Shown: in pieces, positions 7,521 to 16,092 of the stretch
Layout of the letters: each line of letters opens with the position of its first letter
How positions within the stretch are numbered: position 1 is the stretch's first letter
From: an uncultured Akkermansia sp.
GTDB taxonomy: Bacteria > Verrucomicrobiota > Verrucomicrobiia > Verrucomicrobiales > Akkermansiaceae
Reading direction: 5' to 3'
Length of the DNA stretch: 43,468 bases
Assembly (NCBI GenBank): GCA_947626545.1
Contig: CANQSS010000014.1
Span: 1 to 43,468, forward strand
Program-made: the position numbers and the translations under genes
Notes under the pieces: model-generated
Seen by the model: the letters and a program-made list of their open reading frames with translations, nothing else
Database searches by the model: none
What the model was told of the DNA's origin: nothing

Positions 7521-8651
7521 ATGAATATGCGCAGCCTCATCGTTCTACTGCTTTTCATCGCCGTAGCGCTTCTTACCAACCACTTCGCTTCAGCGGAGGA
7601 TCGAGAATCATCTTCCGATGTTAGCGTGTATGACTTTAAGGAAAAGTTTCCTGATGCAGTGGAAGACGGGGAATGCTATTTATTGAAACTGGAGGGATGC
7701 CGTGTTGTGGCCGTCAGTACGCCCTATGCTTCTGGGCGGATTGAGCTGATCTTTGTGAATGCAAAAAAGAAATCTGCCGCTCAAAAAGTTGCCAAAGAGC
7801 TGGCAAAGGAACTTTCCAGCAAATGTAGAGTTGTGCCTTTCGAAGGCAGTGACCCTTGGGTAGCTATCATCTGCCCCACTGAAAATTACAGTCGCCGCTA
7901 TTCAACCTCTCTTATTCTCTATCCTGATGGTGGGAGAAATGTGCGTTTTGTCGGATGGCAGGGAAAATTACTGCGCGTTCAGATGGATTACAGCACCTCT
8001 GATTACGTACGTAAGAAGCGTCGTGGCGTCATTGAAATACTACTGGACGTCACGTCTTCATCTCTCAGCCACGTAGAATGCCGCATTACTAAAGGCCGCC
8101 TCGACGAGGAAGATATAGCCGACTTTTTGGACAACCGCCTCTTAAATAGCAGCTCATATCTGCCCGAATTCTCATCACGCGAAAAAAGCGAACTCAGATC
8201 CAAGTTCCCTGGCTGCGATCTTATCGCGTATAGCACAAGTGCAGACTTCTGCATTGCCAATAAAAAGGGCAAGACGTACCATGTCGGCACCATTGACGGC
8301 GTCTCGGCCTATCTCTGTTCAAAACATCCCATTGCAAAGTTTAATTTCCCTGAGGAAAACATGGATTGGCCCGGCAAACGCATTGCTCAGAATGAAACCT
8401 CTACCGACAGCGATCACGACACAGCTATGGGTTCCACCTCAGAACGCACTTCATCCCAGGACAACGGTGCGGAAGCCACTGCTCTTGGAAAGACTACTCC
8501 TTCCCCCGCAGGTGACAACACCGCCATGGAGGCTGCTGCCACTGCCACCATGGAATCCATTTATAACAGCCTGGGAGAAGTTTCCAAAGACACCCGTCTG
8601 AATGTGGATAGCGAAATCGCCCGATACATCCAGATGCTCCAGTCGCTCTGA
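7521..8651 (+). CDS. Secreted protein of unknown function
   Basis: 376 residues. Signal peptide at the N-terminus (MRSLIVLLLFIAVALL, cut near FASA/EDR at about residue 25). Residues 30-270 form a mixed alpha/beta region with no motif I recognise. Residues ~280-345 are Thr/Ser/Ala-rich and low in complexity. A start two codons later (second Met) is equally possible. It is separated by 91 nt from the kinase gene and followed after 15 nt by the next gene. Confidence 0.7.
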   Translation: MNMRSLIVLLLFIAVALLTNHFASAEDRESSSDVSVYDFKEKFPDAVEDGECYLLKLEGCRVVAVSTPYASGRIELIFVNAKKKSAAQKVAKELAKELSSKCRVVPFEGSDPWVAIICPTENYSRRYSTSLILYPDGGRNVRFVGWQGKLLRVQMDYSTSDYVRKKRRGVIEILLDVTSSSLSHVECRITKGRLDEEDIADFLDNRLLNSSSYLPEFSSREKSELRSKFPGCDLIAYSTSADFCIANKKGKTYHVGTIDGVSAYLCSKHPIAKFNFPEENMDWPGKRIAQNETSTDSDHDTAMGSTSERTSSQDNGAEATALGKTTPSPAGDNTAMEAAATATMESIYNSLGEVSKDTRLNVDSEIARYIQMLQSL

Positions 8652-8666
8652 TAACCTCTTTCCCCC

Positions 8667-9260
8667 ATGGAGCACCGCAAACAGCATCTTCTTTTCGAGC
8701 CGCAATGTCTCACTCCGGGTGAACGAGCTCTTGCTTTGCAGCGTCTTTTCTCCCGCGTCGCCTCGCAAACCCAGTCGCAGCATTCTCCCCAGTACGTGCC
8801 ACAGGATGTGCTTGCCGCACATGAGGAGTTGAAGAGTCGCATGCAGCACTTGCTCAACGCTGCTGCTCTCACCCATCCGGACCGTGCCAAACTTGCTCTG
8901 CTGCGTAAAATCGATAAACGTCTCACCGCTCTGCCGACGCATATCTTAGACGCGCTCTCCGCCAATGTTGAACAGGATTGGATGGTGTGCTATCGCAGCA
9001 TGGTCGAGCTGCATGAGCTGCTGGAAGATGCTCACTTAGTGGATGATGCGCAGGAATACACTACGCTCGCGGAAACTATGGCTCGCCTCGCACTTGCACT
9101 TTCGCGTTCTGCCGCTGTGCGGGTGGATGCAGCTTCCATGTTCGTCCTGTGGCTCATGCAGGTGCACCTGCAACGCTATTCCCCACGTAAAAAGCGCCGG
9201 TCTGCGCGCAAATCACCATCTTCAGTCCGCCATGCCCCTGTCCCCCCAAAAAATCGATGA
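8667..9260 (+). CDS. Hypothetical helical protein with basic tail
   Basis: 197 residues, predicted largely helical and soluble, with a strongly basic C-terminus (RKKRRSARK, about 176-184). No signal peptide or known motif. The basic tail could bind nucleic acid, but this is a guess. It lies 15 nt after the 7521-8651 gene and its 3' end overlaps the DUF1232 gene by 29 nt, so it is likely part of the same transcript. Confidence 0.65.
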   Translation: MEHRKQHLLFEPQCLTPGERALALQRLFSRVASQTQSQHSPQYVPQDVLAAHEELKSRMQHLLNAAALTHPDRAKLALLRKIDKRLTALPTHILDALSANVEQDWMVCYRSMVELHELLEDAHLVDDAQEYTTLAETMARLALALSRSAAVRVDAASMFVLWLMQVHLQRYSPRKKRRSARKSPSSVRHAPVPPKNR

Positions 9261-9489
9261 AGCAAAAAAGGCATTTGACGCCGCACGGAAAGGCACACCT
9301 TGGACTCCACGCAACACGGTACTCGCCGTCTTAGCTCTGCTTTATCTAGTCATGCCCTTTGATATTTTGCCGGATTGGCTGTTCCCTCTCGTAGGCTGGC
9401 TGGATGACTTGGGAGTGCTCACTTTTGTGTCTCTTTGGATTTTTTCGCATCGCGGCTCTCCTCCACCGCCGAATCAGGATAGGGAGTAG
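9232..9489 (+). CDS. DUF1232 (YkvA-family) small membrane protein
   Basis: 85 residues. The family core is visible at about 27-68: LALLYLVMPFDILPDW, then LVGWLDDLGVL, matching the DUF1232 pattern of a hydrophobic helix, P-x-D-x-x-P-D and G-x-x-D-D. Function of the family is unknown. The ATG at 9232 is chosen because the domain begins just after it; a longer frame reading back to 9043 is unsupported. It overlaps the preceding gene by 29 nt and its 3' end is antisense to the last 71 nt of the J-domain gene. Confidence 0.85.
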   Translation: MPLSPQKIDEAKKAFDAARKGTPWTPRNTVLAVLALLYLVMPFDILPDWLFPLVGWLDDLGVLTFVSLWIFSHRGSPPPPNQDRE

Positions 9490-10225
9490 AATCTAACGTC
9501 CGCTGAGCCGGGCGATACCCCTGCTCCGCCGCTTTACGCCACCATTCATGCGCAGCTGCCGGATCCGGCGGCATCTCCAGTCCGGCTACTCCATTGTAAA
9601 GCAAGTTACCGTACGCGAACTGTGCTGCAGGTTCGCCCTTTTGAGCTGCACTAGAGATGCGATCCAAGTACCGCTGCAAACCCTTCTTTTGTTCCTCCGG
9701 CGGCAGAGGGGATTCACCCGGTTCTCGTCGTCGCTCCGCACTCGCCTGCGCGGCGCCCCCCCTCTCTATTCCCCGCACGGCACGCAAAACTCCCGGCACG
9801 ATGCAGCACAGACACATCATGCACATCAGCATATATTGCCACACCGGTACTCGCATGCTGCGCCGCAACAAAAAGGGTCTCACCCGACCTCTACTGCCCG
9901 TTGCGTACCGGGAGTTCCTGCGCTCACTGCGTCTTTCCGCATTGCGGGATGACATGCGGGCGTGGTGACGCGGCATCTGCGCCAATTCGGGCAGTCGGTC
10001 ATACCTCCTATGTCGCTCCAGCCAGCTATCGTACTTTGCACGCCGTGCTGCATCACCTAGTTCATGCCAAGCCTCGGCCAGCAATTTGAACTTTTCGACT
10101 GAGGCAGCATCGTTCTCGTTGTGATCCGGATGCAGTTGCATTGCGAGCCGATGATAGGCAGCCCTTATGTCTCTCCTATCGGCCTCCGGTTTTACCCCGA
10201 GTATCTCGTAGTAGTCGTCACGCAT
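9419..10225 (-). CDS. Membrane-anchored J-domain protein with Sel1-like repeat
   Basis: 268 residues. Residues 1-70 are a J domain with the HPD motif at 32-34, so it should stimulate an Hsp70 (DnaK) partner. A basic linker (86-126) leads to one membrane helix (about 127-150). Residues ~199-245 match a Sel1/TPR-like repeat (AQFAYGNLLYNG, then AAAHEWWRKAAEQGY). It is not canonical DnaJ, since Gly/Phe and zinc-finger regions are absent. The arrangement suggests recruitment of DnaK to the membrane. It is the last gene of the minus-strand operon and overlaps the SDR gene by 8 nt. Confidence 0.88.
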   Translation of the reverse strand: MRDDYYEILGVKPEADRRDIRAAYHRLAMQLHPDHNENDAASVEKFKLLAEAWHELGDAARRAKYDSWLERHRRYDRLPELAQMPRHHARMSSRNAERRSERRNSRYATGSRGRVRPFLLRRSMRVPVWQYMLMCMMCLCCIVPGVLRAVRGIERGGAAQASAERRREPGESPLPPEEQKKGLQRYLDRISSAAQKGEPAAQFAYGNLLYNGVAGLEMPPDPAAAHEWWRKAAEQGYRPAQRTLDSTPYPDSAVEESRDAKKSKETQK

Positions 10226-11069
10226 TGCACTGCCTCTCCTCGTTGCTCCCGATCATTCGACGAGCAAAGCTCATCAAGTCTTCTCTCGCCTCCCAACCAA
10301 GCAGTCGAATTTTATCCGTCCTCACACGCATATTCGCGCACCCGCGGCGCTCCGGCAGTGCAAGTGCGGGGCCCTCTTCCTCCTCCGCAAGTTCATCGCA
10401 GAGGACATCTAAGCAGCTGTATAATTCCCCAAGTTGCCGTGTTTCTCCGCACACATTATATACCTGCCCACCTTCACCGTGCACCGCCAACAGCATGAGC
10501 GCCCGCGCCGCATCCGTCACATGCACGTAGTTTACCCACCTCTCTCGTCCACCGGGTAATTCACGACCAGATTGCGACACATAGCGGCGTACAATCTCGC
10601 ACCTTCCGGGACCATACAATGCCGCCAACCTGGCCACCACCCCCCCGGAGTTCAGCACCGCCTGCTCCGCACGCAATAGCGCTCTCATTTTTTCCCCCGT
10701 TCCCGGACACGTACTCGCTTCTGACACCACGCTGCCATCCTGTCGCTCATATACAGAACAAGTCGAACAGAATACCACGCGGGCTCCTGGCGCCGACCGC
10801 ACCAGCTGCTCTGCTACCTCTGCATAGCAACTCCGATAGGCCGCCGCATCGCCACCACGCGTCGCGGTGCAACCATATATGACCTGGGGAGGACATATTT
10901 TCAGGGCTCGCTCCAGCGTATCAGCTCGCTGAGCCGCTCCATGCACATCTGCCGCAGCGCAGTGATCAATACTGAGCACCTGTACCCCAGCGGCGCGGCT
11001 GAGGCGCACCAACTCACTTCCCAAAAATCCGGCTCCCACCACCCACACACACTGTGGGGGCTGGATCAT
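10218..11069 (-). CDS. NAD-dependent epimerase/dehydratase (SDR) family protein
   Basis: 283 residues from the ATG chosen here. The N-terminus has the Rossmann dinucleotide motif GAGFLG (12-17), and a later ALYGPGR stretch is typical of extended SDR enzymes that act on nucleotide sugars. The catalytic Tyr-x3-Lys is not obvious (the expected position reads roughly SVYE), so it resembles the atypical YeeZ-like branch and may be non-catalytic. The start at 11069 is preferred over the longer one at 11096 because it overlaps the ispD stop as ATGA, indicating coupling. Substrate unknown. Confidence 0.8.
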   Translation of the reverse strand: MIQPPQCVWVVGAGFLGSELVRLSRAAGVQVLSIDHCAAADVHGAAQRADTLERALKICPPQVIYGCTATRGGDAAAYRSCYAEVAEQLVRSAPGARVVFCSTCSVYERQDGSVVSEASTCPGTGEKMRALLRAEQAVLNSGGVVARLAALYGPGRCEIVRRYVSQSGRELPGGRERWVNYVHVTDAARALMLLAVHGEGGQVYNVCGETRQLGELYSCLDVLCDELAEEEEGPALALPERRGCANMRVRTDKIRLLGWEAREDLMSFARRMIGSNEERQCNA

Positions 11070-11737
11070 GACTGCACTCCTCGCCGTGCGTACCATGCCT
11101 GCGCCAGTTCCAAGTCATGCGGCAGGGTAATTTTAAAATTCATGCCAATCTGCACCAGCTTGGGGCGCAATCCCAGCTGCTGCAACGCCGTGACCTCGTC
11201 CGTACACTCATTCTCGCATGCGGCTTGCAGCGCCTGTCGCAGTTTCCCGGCGCGGCAGATCTGGGGAGTTTCCATCCCCCACATGCCTGCGCGCTCTACC
11301 TGCTCAGGCAAGCAACATCCTTCGGCATCCGCCCGCTTCATAGTATCCACCACAGGATGCGCACACGCCGCGGCTCCATATTCCTGCGCTGCGGACAGGC
11401 AAGCACGTATTCCCTCCGGTGTCACGAACGGACGCGCGCCATCGTGCACCGCCACCCAAACTTCATCTCCGCCGACCTCGCGCAGACCGGACAACACCGA
11501 ATCCTGCCGCCTCCCCCCGCCATCTGCGCGTTGCACAGGCACAGATCCTGCGCTCTCCCACGGTCTCAGTTCGTCCCAACGCGCCTGCTGGCAGACAATG
11601 ACAATGCGTTCTGCCCCGGCTTGAGCAAAGGCACGCACGCTATGACAGAGCACAGGCAGACCGGCCAACGAGGCTGCCAGTTTATCGAAACCTGCACGCC
11701 GAGACTGGCCGGCGGCTACAATCACAGCGCAAAACAT
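11066..11737 (-). CDS. ispD: 2-C-methyl-D-erythritol 4-phosphate cytidylyltransferase
   Basis: 223 residues, normal length. It transfers CMP to MEP in the non-mevalonate isoprenoid pathway. Visible motifs are the nucleotide-binding loop AAGQSRRAGFDK (8-19), VHDGARPF (98-105), the TDE segment and NFKITLPHDL near the C-terminus. It begins 6 nt after the yqeY stop and its own stop overlaps the SDR start, so it is the second gene of a tight four-gene operon. No other MEP-pathway gene is in the window. Confidence 0.96.
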   Translation of the reverse strand: MFCAVIVAAGQSRRAGFDKLAASLAGLPVLCHSVRAFAQAGAERIVIVCQQARWDELRPWESAGSVPVQRADGGGRRQDSVLSGLREVGGDEVWVAVHDGARPFVTPEGIRACLSAAQEYGAAACAHPVVDTMKRADAEGCCLPEQVERAGMWGMETPQICRAGKLRQALQAACENECTDEVTALQQLGLRPKLVQIGMNFKITLPHDLELAQAWYARRGVQS

Positions 11738-11743
11738 CGCGTT

Positions 11744-12199
11744 TCAGCTCAACCTTTGCCCTACCATGGCGGAGAGGAGTTTGCCCGGAGCACGACCCTC
11801 CGTGCGGGCTTGCATCTCCTTCATCACACGCCCCATATCCTTTTTGCTCGTTGCTCCCAGCTCACTAAGCACAGTTTCCAATATCGGCAAAATTTGCTCT
11901 TCGGTCATCTCCGCCGGCAGAAAGGTCGAAAGCGTTGCCATTTCCGCCCTTTCCTTCTCAGCAAGTTCGCTGCGTCCGGCTTGTTCATACATACGGATAG
12001 AATCCTCGCGCTGTTTGAGCTGCTTACGCACTACGTTGAGCGCTTCGTTGTCCGGCAGCTCTTCGTGCACATTTCCCTTCGCTACCTGCGCATTCTGCAA
12101 CGCTGTCTTGAGTCCACGCAGCGCTCCCAGCGCCACCGTATCTTTCCCAAGCATCGCTGCCTTCATTTTCTCTGTAATCTGCGTATATATCGTACTCAT
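11744..12199 (-). CDS. yqeY: GatB/YqeY domain protein
   Basis: 151 residues, matching the usual length of YqeY. This all-helical family shares a domain with the tRNA-dependent amidotransferase subunit GatB; its cellular role is unclear. Conserved features include the TLSTFLPAEMTEEQI stretch and the C-terminal GKLLSAMV. A longer reading from 12250 adds 17 atypical residues. The ATG at 12199 is supported by a TTGACA promoter ending 9 nt upstream. First gene of the yqeY-ispD-SDR-J-domain operon. Confidence 0.93.
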   Translation of the reverse strand: MSTIYTQITEKMKAAMLGKDTVALGALRGLKTALQNAQVAKGNVHEELPDNEALNVVRKQLKQREDSIRMYEQAGRSELAEKERAEMATLSTFLPAEMTEEQILPILETVLSELGATSKKDMGRVMKEMQARTEGRAPGKLLSAMVGQRLS

Positions 12200-12208
12200 G
12201 ACTCCGCT

Positions 12209-12237
12209 ATTTAAGCAGCTTTTTTTCGTCCTGTCAA
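12209..12237 (-). promoter_or_regulatory. Promoter of yqeY-ispD operon, leaderless geometry
   Basis: On the minus strand TTGACA (12237-12232), 17-bp spacer, TTAAAT (12214-12209). The -10 ends 9 nt before the yqeY ATG. The spacer contains a run of seven A. Confidence 0.6.
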
Positions 12238-12249
12238 TCCTACGACCCA

Positions 12250-12279
12250 AGGCAAACGCATTAGAAAATGCGTTTGCCT
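12250..12279. repeat. Perfect 13-bp-stem hairpin with AGAA loop
   Basis: AGGCAAACGCATT (12250-12262) pairs perfectly with AATGCGTTTGCCT (12267-12279) around AGAA. Closely related hairpins occur at 40256-40285 (perfect) and 24089-24116 (imperfect). There is no T-run on either side, so it is not an ordinary intrinsic terminator. The right arm is the start of the family I tandem unit. Confidence 0.7.
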
Positions 12280-12533
12280 ATGTACGATTTACGATTTACG
12301 ATTTACGATGTACGATTTATTAATAATGTGCGCGTTGCGCAGATTCTTTTCGGATCATTAACGTATGCAGAGATTCCTCTAAATCCATCATTATGATGAC
12401 CGGTTGTTGTGATGATTTTGATACGTATAAACAGGGATATCAGTCAATAAGAGCTTTTTCTCTGTTGATGATCTTCTCTCAAATGCGTTTGCCTATGTAC
12501 GATGTACGATTTATTGATAACGTGCGCGATGCC
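12267..12533 (+). repeat. Dispersed repeat, family I, copy 2 with partial tandem duplication
   Basis: The unit starts AATGCGTTTGCCTATGTACG, continues through four tandem ACGATTT-type heptamers (12284-12318), then aligns with copy 1 (333-516) to about 12493. At 12481-12533 the unit begins again (AAATGCGTTTGCCTATGTAC, then a TACGATTTATTGATAACGTG block) and stops near the sulfatase gene. The 12200-12543 gap contains nothing else but the yqeY promoter. Confidence 0.75.
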
Positions 12534-12543
12534 CCTTTTTTAT

Positions 12544-14793
12544 TCAGTTCATGAAAGCTCCCGCCGGGATCAGCTCCCGTTTGCCATCTTTTCCACGCTG
12601 ACGTTCAAAGCGGATTTTACCTGAGCCATCCTTCCCCTGCACAACGGTGATATTGATGGCATGCAGACCGGCCTTCAGCGGGATTCCCGCCTTACCGGTC
12701 TTTTCTTTCACACTCTCCACTACATTGGCAGCGGCGCTTTCTGTGGCAGTACTCCCGGGTTTGTAATTCGCATCAGCGTCTATCAGCTGAAAGTTGTGCA
12801 GCTTGATGTACGCCTTAGTTCCTAGTACATCACTCAGTGTCAAATAGAAATGCCACTGTTGTCCGTCTTGCGGCACGCGCATGTAACCGGTATACTGCGT
12901 TACGCTGCCGGCCGGCAACTCTTCCTTCGACAGATCCTCAGCTTCTCCCGTTTCCGCCTGAGCCGCCTGCGGCAGCGTCTCAAACACAGGCACCCACGGC
13001 ACCTCTGCCACCACACGGCGCATCTTCAATCCGGGCTTCAACCCAGCGCTGTCCGGATCATCAGGTGGCACCAGCACATTGTCATACGACCGTTTGCCGC
13101 CACATGGATTATGACGTTTGCCGGCAGCCGGGTCACGCACATAATCATAGGCTCTTCGATTCCAGAGCACACTTTTTTTGAGCTGATCCTGGTACTCGGA
13201 ATATTTGCCCGCCAAGTTTTCGGATTCATGCGTATCTGCATCCACATCGTAGATTTCGAAATCCTCCTGACCTGTGCTAATTCCCGTACGAATCGCCTTG
13301 AGCCAGCGGGTGGCTTCCCCATTTTTGCCTGCGGGCACCGGGAAAAGTATGACCTGCTGCTCCCCACGCACACGCCCCGTCTTATTGGGAGCAAAGTCAT
13401 CGTAACGAGGAATCTGTCCGCCATAGGCATATTCGGAATACACCACCCCTCGTTGCTGGCCTGAAGTTTTCTCCCCGCGCAACACCGGCAGCATCGACAC
13501 ACCATCGCTCCGCATGGGCACAGGGACACCTGCCAGCTCAGCAAAAGTGGCCATCCAATCCTGAAACTGCGTAGGCTGCGCATTCTTCACACCTCCGGCT
13601 ATTATGCCGGGCGCCCATACCACACACGGTACGCGCAAACCTCCCTCCCACGCGTCACGCTTGATGCCATCCAACGGCCCATAACTGCGGAAAAAAGACG
13701 GATCCTGCGCCGGAGCCGGATGATCCCCTTCACCCCTTACGGAACCCGGCTCATTGTGAGGTCCGTTGTCGCTAGTGAATACCAAGAATGTGTTGCGGTC
13801 AATTTTCAAATCTTTGCAGAGGCGAACAATGTCCCCGACAGCATCGTCTACACGCGTGATCATGGTGGCGTGACGACGAGCGCCGTCCAGTTTTGCGGAG
13901 GCTTTATCACCGTACCTCTTCTTTGCGTAGTTCTCCCAGGCAGTGCGGTATTGGGGGTAAACGAAGCTGTCCCAATTACTGCTTGCCGTATTAATCATCT
14001 TGCCAGGTTTACCCAACCATTGCACCCCACCACGCACTCCTCCCTTCTTCGGATAAGCCATGGTCGGCACCGCCAAGCGCGCATGCGGAGCGATGAGAGT
14101 GAGCGCCAAGAAAAACGGTTTCTGTGGATCAGCTTTATGCGTATCCTCTATCCACTTCTTTGCCCTTGCTGTGAATAAATCCGTGCTGTACGCTCCATCC
14201 AAATCATCCGTCACTATTTTATCTCCATCCCATATCGCATTTTTGTGGGTCTCGGGGTCGGCCACACTTTCCTCCTTAGGATAATGCCGATGTCCTGCAA
14301 TATGATTGTTGTACCCGAAGAAATAATCAAACCCGCGCTGCGTGGGCCATGCTCCTGTAGTAGTCGGGGTGCCACCGCTCTCACTTCCTCCGCCTATCCC
14401 CCACTTGCCTATCAATGCCGTCGCATATCCCGCCTGTTTGAGCACACTTGCCAGTGTGTGGCTGTTCTCCAGCGCAGCGTCGAAACTATTATTACGCACC
14501 ACCTCCGCGTGTCCCTGATGAACGCCGGAAAACAGCGAAGCTCGAGCGGGCGCACACACGGGCGCGCACGTGTAATGCCGGGTGAGCAGCACACCCTGCT
14601 GCGCCAGTTTGGCTAAGTGCGGCGTGCTAATCTGAGGTGTGTTCTGTTCTACCAAACCTCGGCTGTTCAGACTCAGATCCCCCCAGCCCATATCATCCAC
14701 GAGCACCAGGATGATGTTCGGTTGTTGAGTCCCGGCCCATGCCGCCATACTCATCAAAAACATTTCCGCAGCTAGTACAATCTTGCGCAACAT
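12544..14793 (-). CDS. Secreted Cys-type sulfatase with C-terminal PA14-like domain
   Basis: 749 residues. Signal peptide MLRKIVLAAEMFLMSMAAWA, then the sulfatase fold: metal-binding VLVDDMGWGD, the formylglycine motif CAPARASLFSG (Cys at about residue 80), and FTSDNGPH. The active Cys must be converted to formylglycine by an anaerobic sulfatase-maturating enzyme, which is not in this window. The last ~115 residues (GYMRVPQDGQQWHFYL and LKAGLHAINITV) resemble a PA14-like carbohydrate-binding module. Removal of sulfate from host or mucin glycans is the likely role; exact substrate unknown. The start at 14793 is chosen for the signal peptide; a longer reading would overlap the promoter. Confidence 0.92.
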   Translation of the reverse strand: MLRKIVLAAEMFLMSMAAWAGTQQPNIILVLVDDMGWGDLSLNSRGLVEQNTPQISTPHLAKLAQQGVLLTRHYTCAPVCAPARASLFSGVHQGHAEVVRNNSFDAALENSHTLASVLKQAGYATALIGKWGIGGGSESGGTPTTTGAWPTQRGFDYFFGYNNHIAGHRHYPKEESVADPETHKNAIWDGDKIVTDDLDGAYSTDLFTARAKKWIEDTHKADPQKPFFLALTLIAPHARLAVPTMAYPKKGGVRGGVQWLGKPGKMINTASSNWDSFVYPQYRTAWENYAKKRYGDKASAKLDGARRHATMITRVDDAVGDIVRLCKDLKIDRNTFLVFTSDNGPHNEPGSVRGEGDHPAPAQDPSFFRSYGPLDGIKRDAWEGGLRVPCVVWAPGIIAGGVKNAQPTQFQDWMATFAELAGVPVPMRSDGVSMLPVLRGEKTSGQQRGVVYSEYAYGGQIPRYDDFAPNKTGRVRGEQQVILFPVPAGKNGEATRWLKAIRTGISTGQEDFEIYDVDADTHESENLAGKYSEYQDQLKKSVLWNRRAYDYVRDPAAGKRHNPCGGKRSYDNVLVPPDDPDSAGLKPGLKMRRVVAEVPWVPVFETLPQAAQAETGEAEDLSKEELPAGSVTQYTGYMRVPQDGQQWHFYLTLSDVLGTKAYIKLHNFQLIDADANYKPGSTATESAAANVVESVKEKTGKAGIPLKAGLHAINITVVQGKDGSGKIRFERQRGKDGKRELIPAGAFMN

Positions 14794-14802
14794 ATCCTCG
14801 CT

Positions 14803-14829
14803 ATTATACGAAAATACCGCGGATGTCAA
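14803..14829 (-). promoter_or_regulatory. Sulfatase promoter, consensus boxes with 15-bp spacer
   Basis: On the minus strand a perfect TTGACA (14829-14824) and perfect TATAAT (14808-14803), but only 15 bp apart. The -10 ends 9 nt before the ATG, so the mRNA would be essentially leaderless. The short spacer may weaken it or make it activator-dependent. A GAGGA purine run lies 3 nt before the ATG. Confidence 0.55.
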
Positions 14830-15133
14830 CGAAAATCTTCCAAGAATTCCAGAACTGAGAGGAAGCTGCCCAAATCCACAGTATGTTCCAGAGTTTTATC
14901 TTATTCCTCTTTCAGACGTGGCTTTGACCGCTCTTCGCCATGAATCGTGGGGCACAAAACATGGTTGCACGGTTCAGACCTGCCTAATCCTATTGACATC
15001 GCCAATTGTAGCGACCAACCTCGCCTTGTCGTTGGCCGAGAATTATACCCTTACCCCAGCGGCTCGACTATTCATACTCGGTGTATATTTATCCGGATTT
15101 TTTGAAAAAATGAGGATTGCTGCGAGATTATAC
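14830..15133. other. Divergent intergenic region, no feature identified
   Basis: About 300 bp between the sulfatase promoter and the ribosomal-operon promoter. A TTGACA lies at about 14994 without a convincing -10. I found no tRNA, repeat or plausible gene in it. Confidence 0.4.
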
Positions 15134-15162
15134 TTGACGGTCGGCCAAGAAAAGTGTAAATT
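15134..15162 (+). promoter_or_regulatory. Promoter of the rplX-secY operon
   Basis: TTGACG (15134-15139), 17-bp spacer, TAAATT (15157-15162). The predicted leader to the rplX ATG is about 50 nt, A/C-rich, with no Shine-Dalgarno sequence. Confidence 0.65.
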
Positions 15163-15219
15163 ACGCGCCCCGCCTTGCAAGTGCAACACGGGATTATCCA
15201 TTCAAACAACACACAAACG

Positions 15220-15444
15220 ATGAAGACCCACGTTAAGAAAGGCGATGAAGTCCAAATCATTGCCGGCAAGAACAAGGGCAAGCGTGGCGTTATTTCCTCC
15301 GTGAATGCTACCAAACAAACGGTTATCGTTGAGGGTGTGCGGAAGCTTAAAAAAGCAACCAAGCCCTCTGAGTCGGATCCGGAAGGTGGCATCAAGGAGA
15401 TTGACGGCGCCATCCACATCTCGAATGTGAAGAAAGTGAGTTGA
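15220..15444 (+). CDS. rplX: 50S ribosomal protein L24
   Basis: 74 residues, shorter than the ~100 of E. coli L24. The N-terminal KOW motif ([20 protein letters not shown]) is intact. It initiates assembly of the large subunit by binding 23S rRNA. It is the first gene after a good promoter, whereas in most bacteria rplN (L14) precedes it; rplN is not in the window. No Shine-Dalgarno sequence precedes the ATG. Confidence 0.95.
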   Translation: MKTHVKKGDEVQIIAGKNKGKRGVISSVNATKQTVIVEGVRKLKKATKPSESDPEGGIKEIDGAIHISNVKKVS

Positions 15445-15504
15445 CGCCCGGGAGGGAAGAAACTCCGCGCTTAAGCCAAAACAACCTAGCTGACCCGCTG
15501 ATCT

Positions 15505-16077
15505 ATGAATACACCAACACTACTGAAATACTACAAGGAGAAAGTCGTCCCGACTCTCCGCGCAAAGCATCAGTACGCCAATGTGCACCAAATCCCCCGA
15601 TTGGAAAAGATCGTGGTGACCACGTGCATGGGCAAGCAGCCCGACCGCAAGCAGGCCGTGGAAGATGCTGTTGCTGAGATTGCTAAAATCACTGGACAAA
15701 AGCCCTCCATCACTTATGCTCGCAAGAGTGTAGCAAACTTCAAACTGCGTGAGGGAGAAGTGCTTGGAGCTCGTGTAACCCTGCGCTCCACGCGCATGTG
15801 GGAGTTCCTTGACCGATTCATCAACGTGACCGCGCCCAATATCCGCGACTTCCGTGGTCTCTCCACGAAGTCTTTTGACGGCCGCGGCAACTACGCCATC
15901 GGTATTCCGGATCAATCCATTTTCCCGGAAATTGAGCTTGACCAAATCAAACGCACAATCGGTTTCGACATCATCTTTGTCACCACGGCGCCGACAGATG
16001 CAGAGGGACGTGACCTGCTCACTGAGCTTGGTATTCCGTTCCGCAAGCCCAACAAGAAGACAGAAGAAACCGCCTAA
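15505..16077 (+). CDS. rplE: 50S ribosomal protein L5
   Basis: 190 residues, typical of L5, which contacts 5S rRNA and the P-site tRNA. Family motifs visible include KIVVTTCMGK, GQKPSITYARKSVANFKLRE and the C-terminal NYAIGIPDQSIFPEI. Spacing to rpsH is only 15 nt, so the usual rpsN (S14) gene that lies between L5 and S8 in the canonical order is absent here. No Shine-Dalgarno sequence. Confidence 0.98.
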   Translation: MNTPTLLKYYKEKVVPTLRAKHQYANVHQIPRLEKIVVTTCMGKQPDRKQAVEDAVAEIAKITGQKPSITYARKSVANFKLREGEVLGARVTLRSTRMWEFLDRFINVTAPNIRDFRGLSTKSFDGRGNYAIGIPDQSIFPEIELDQIKRTIGFDIIFVTTAPTDAEGRDLLTELGIPFRKPNKKTEETA

Positions 16078-16092
16078 CCCTATTTGACTACC

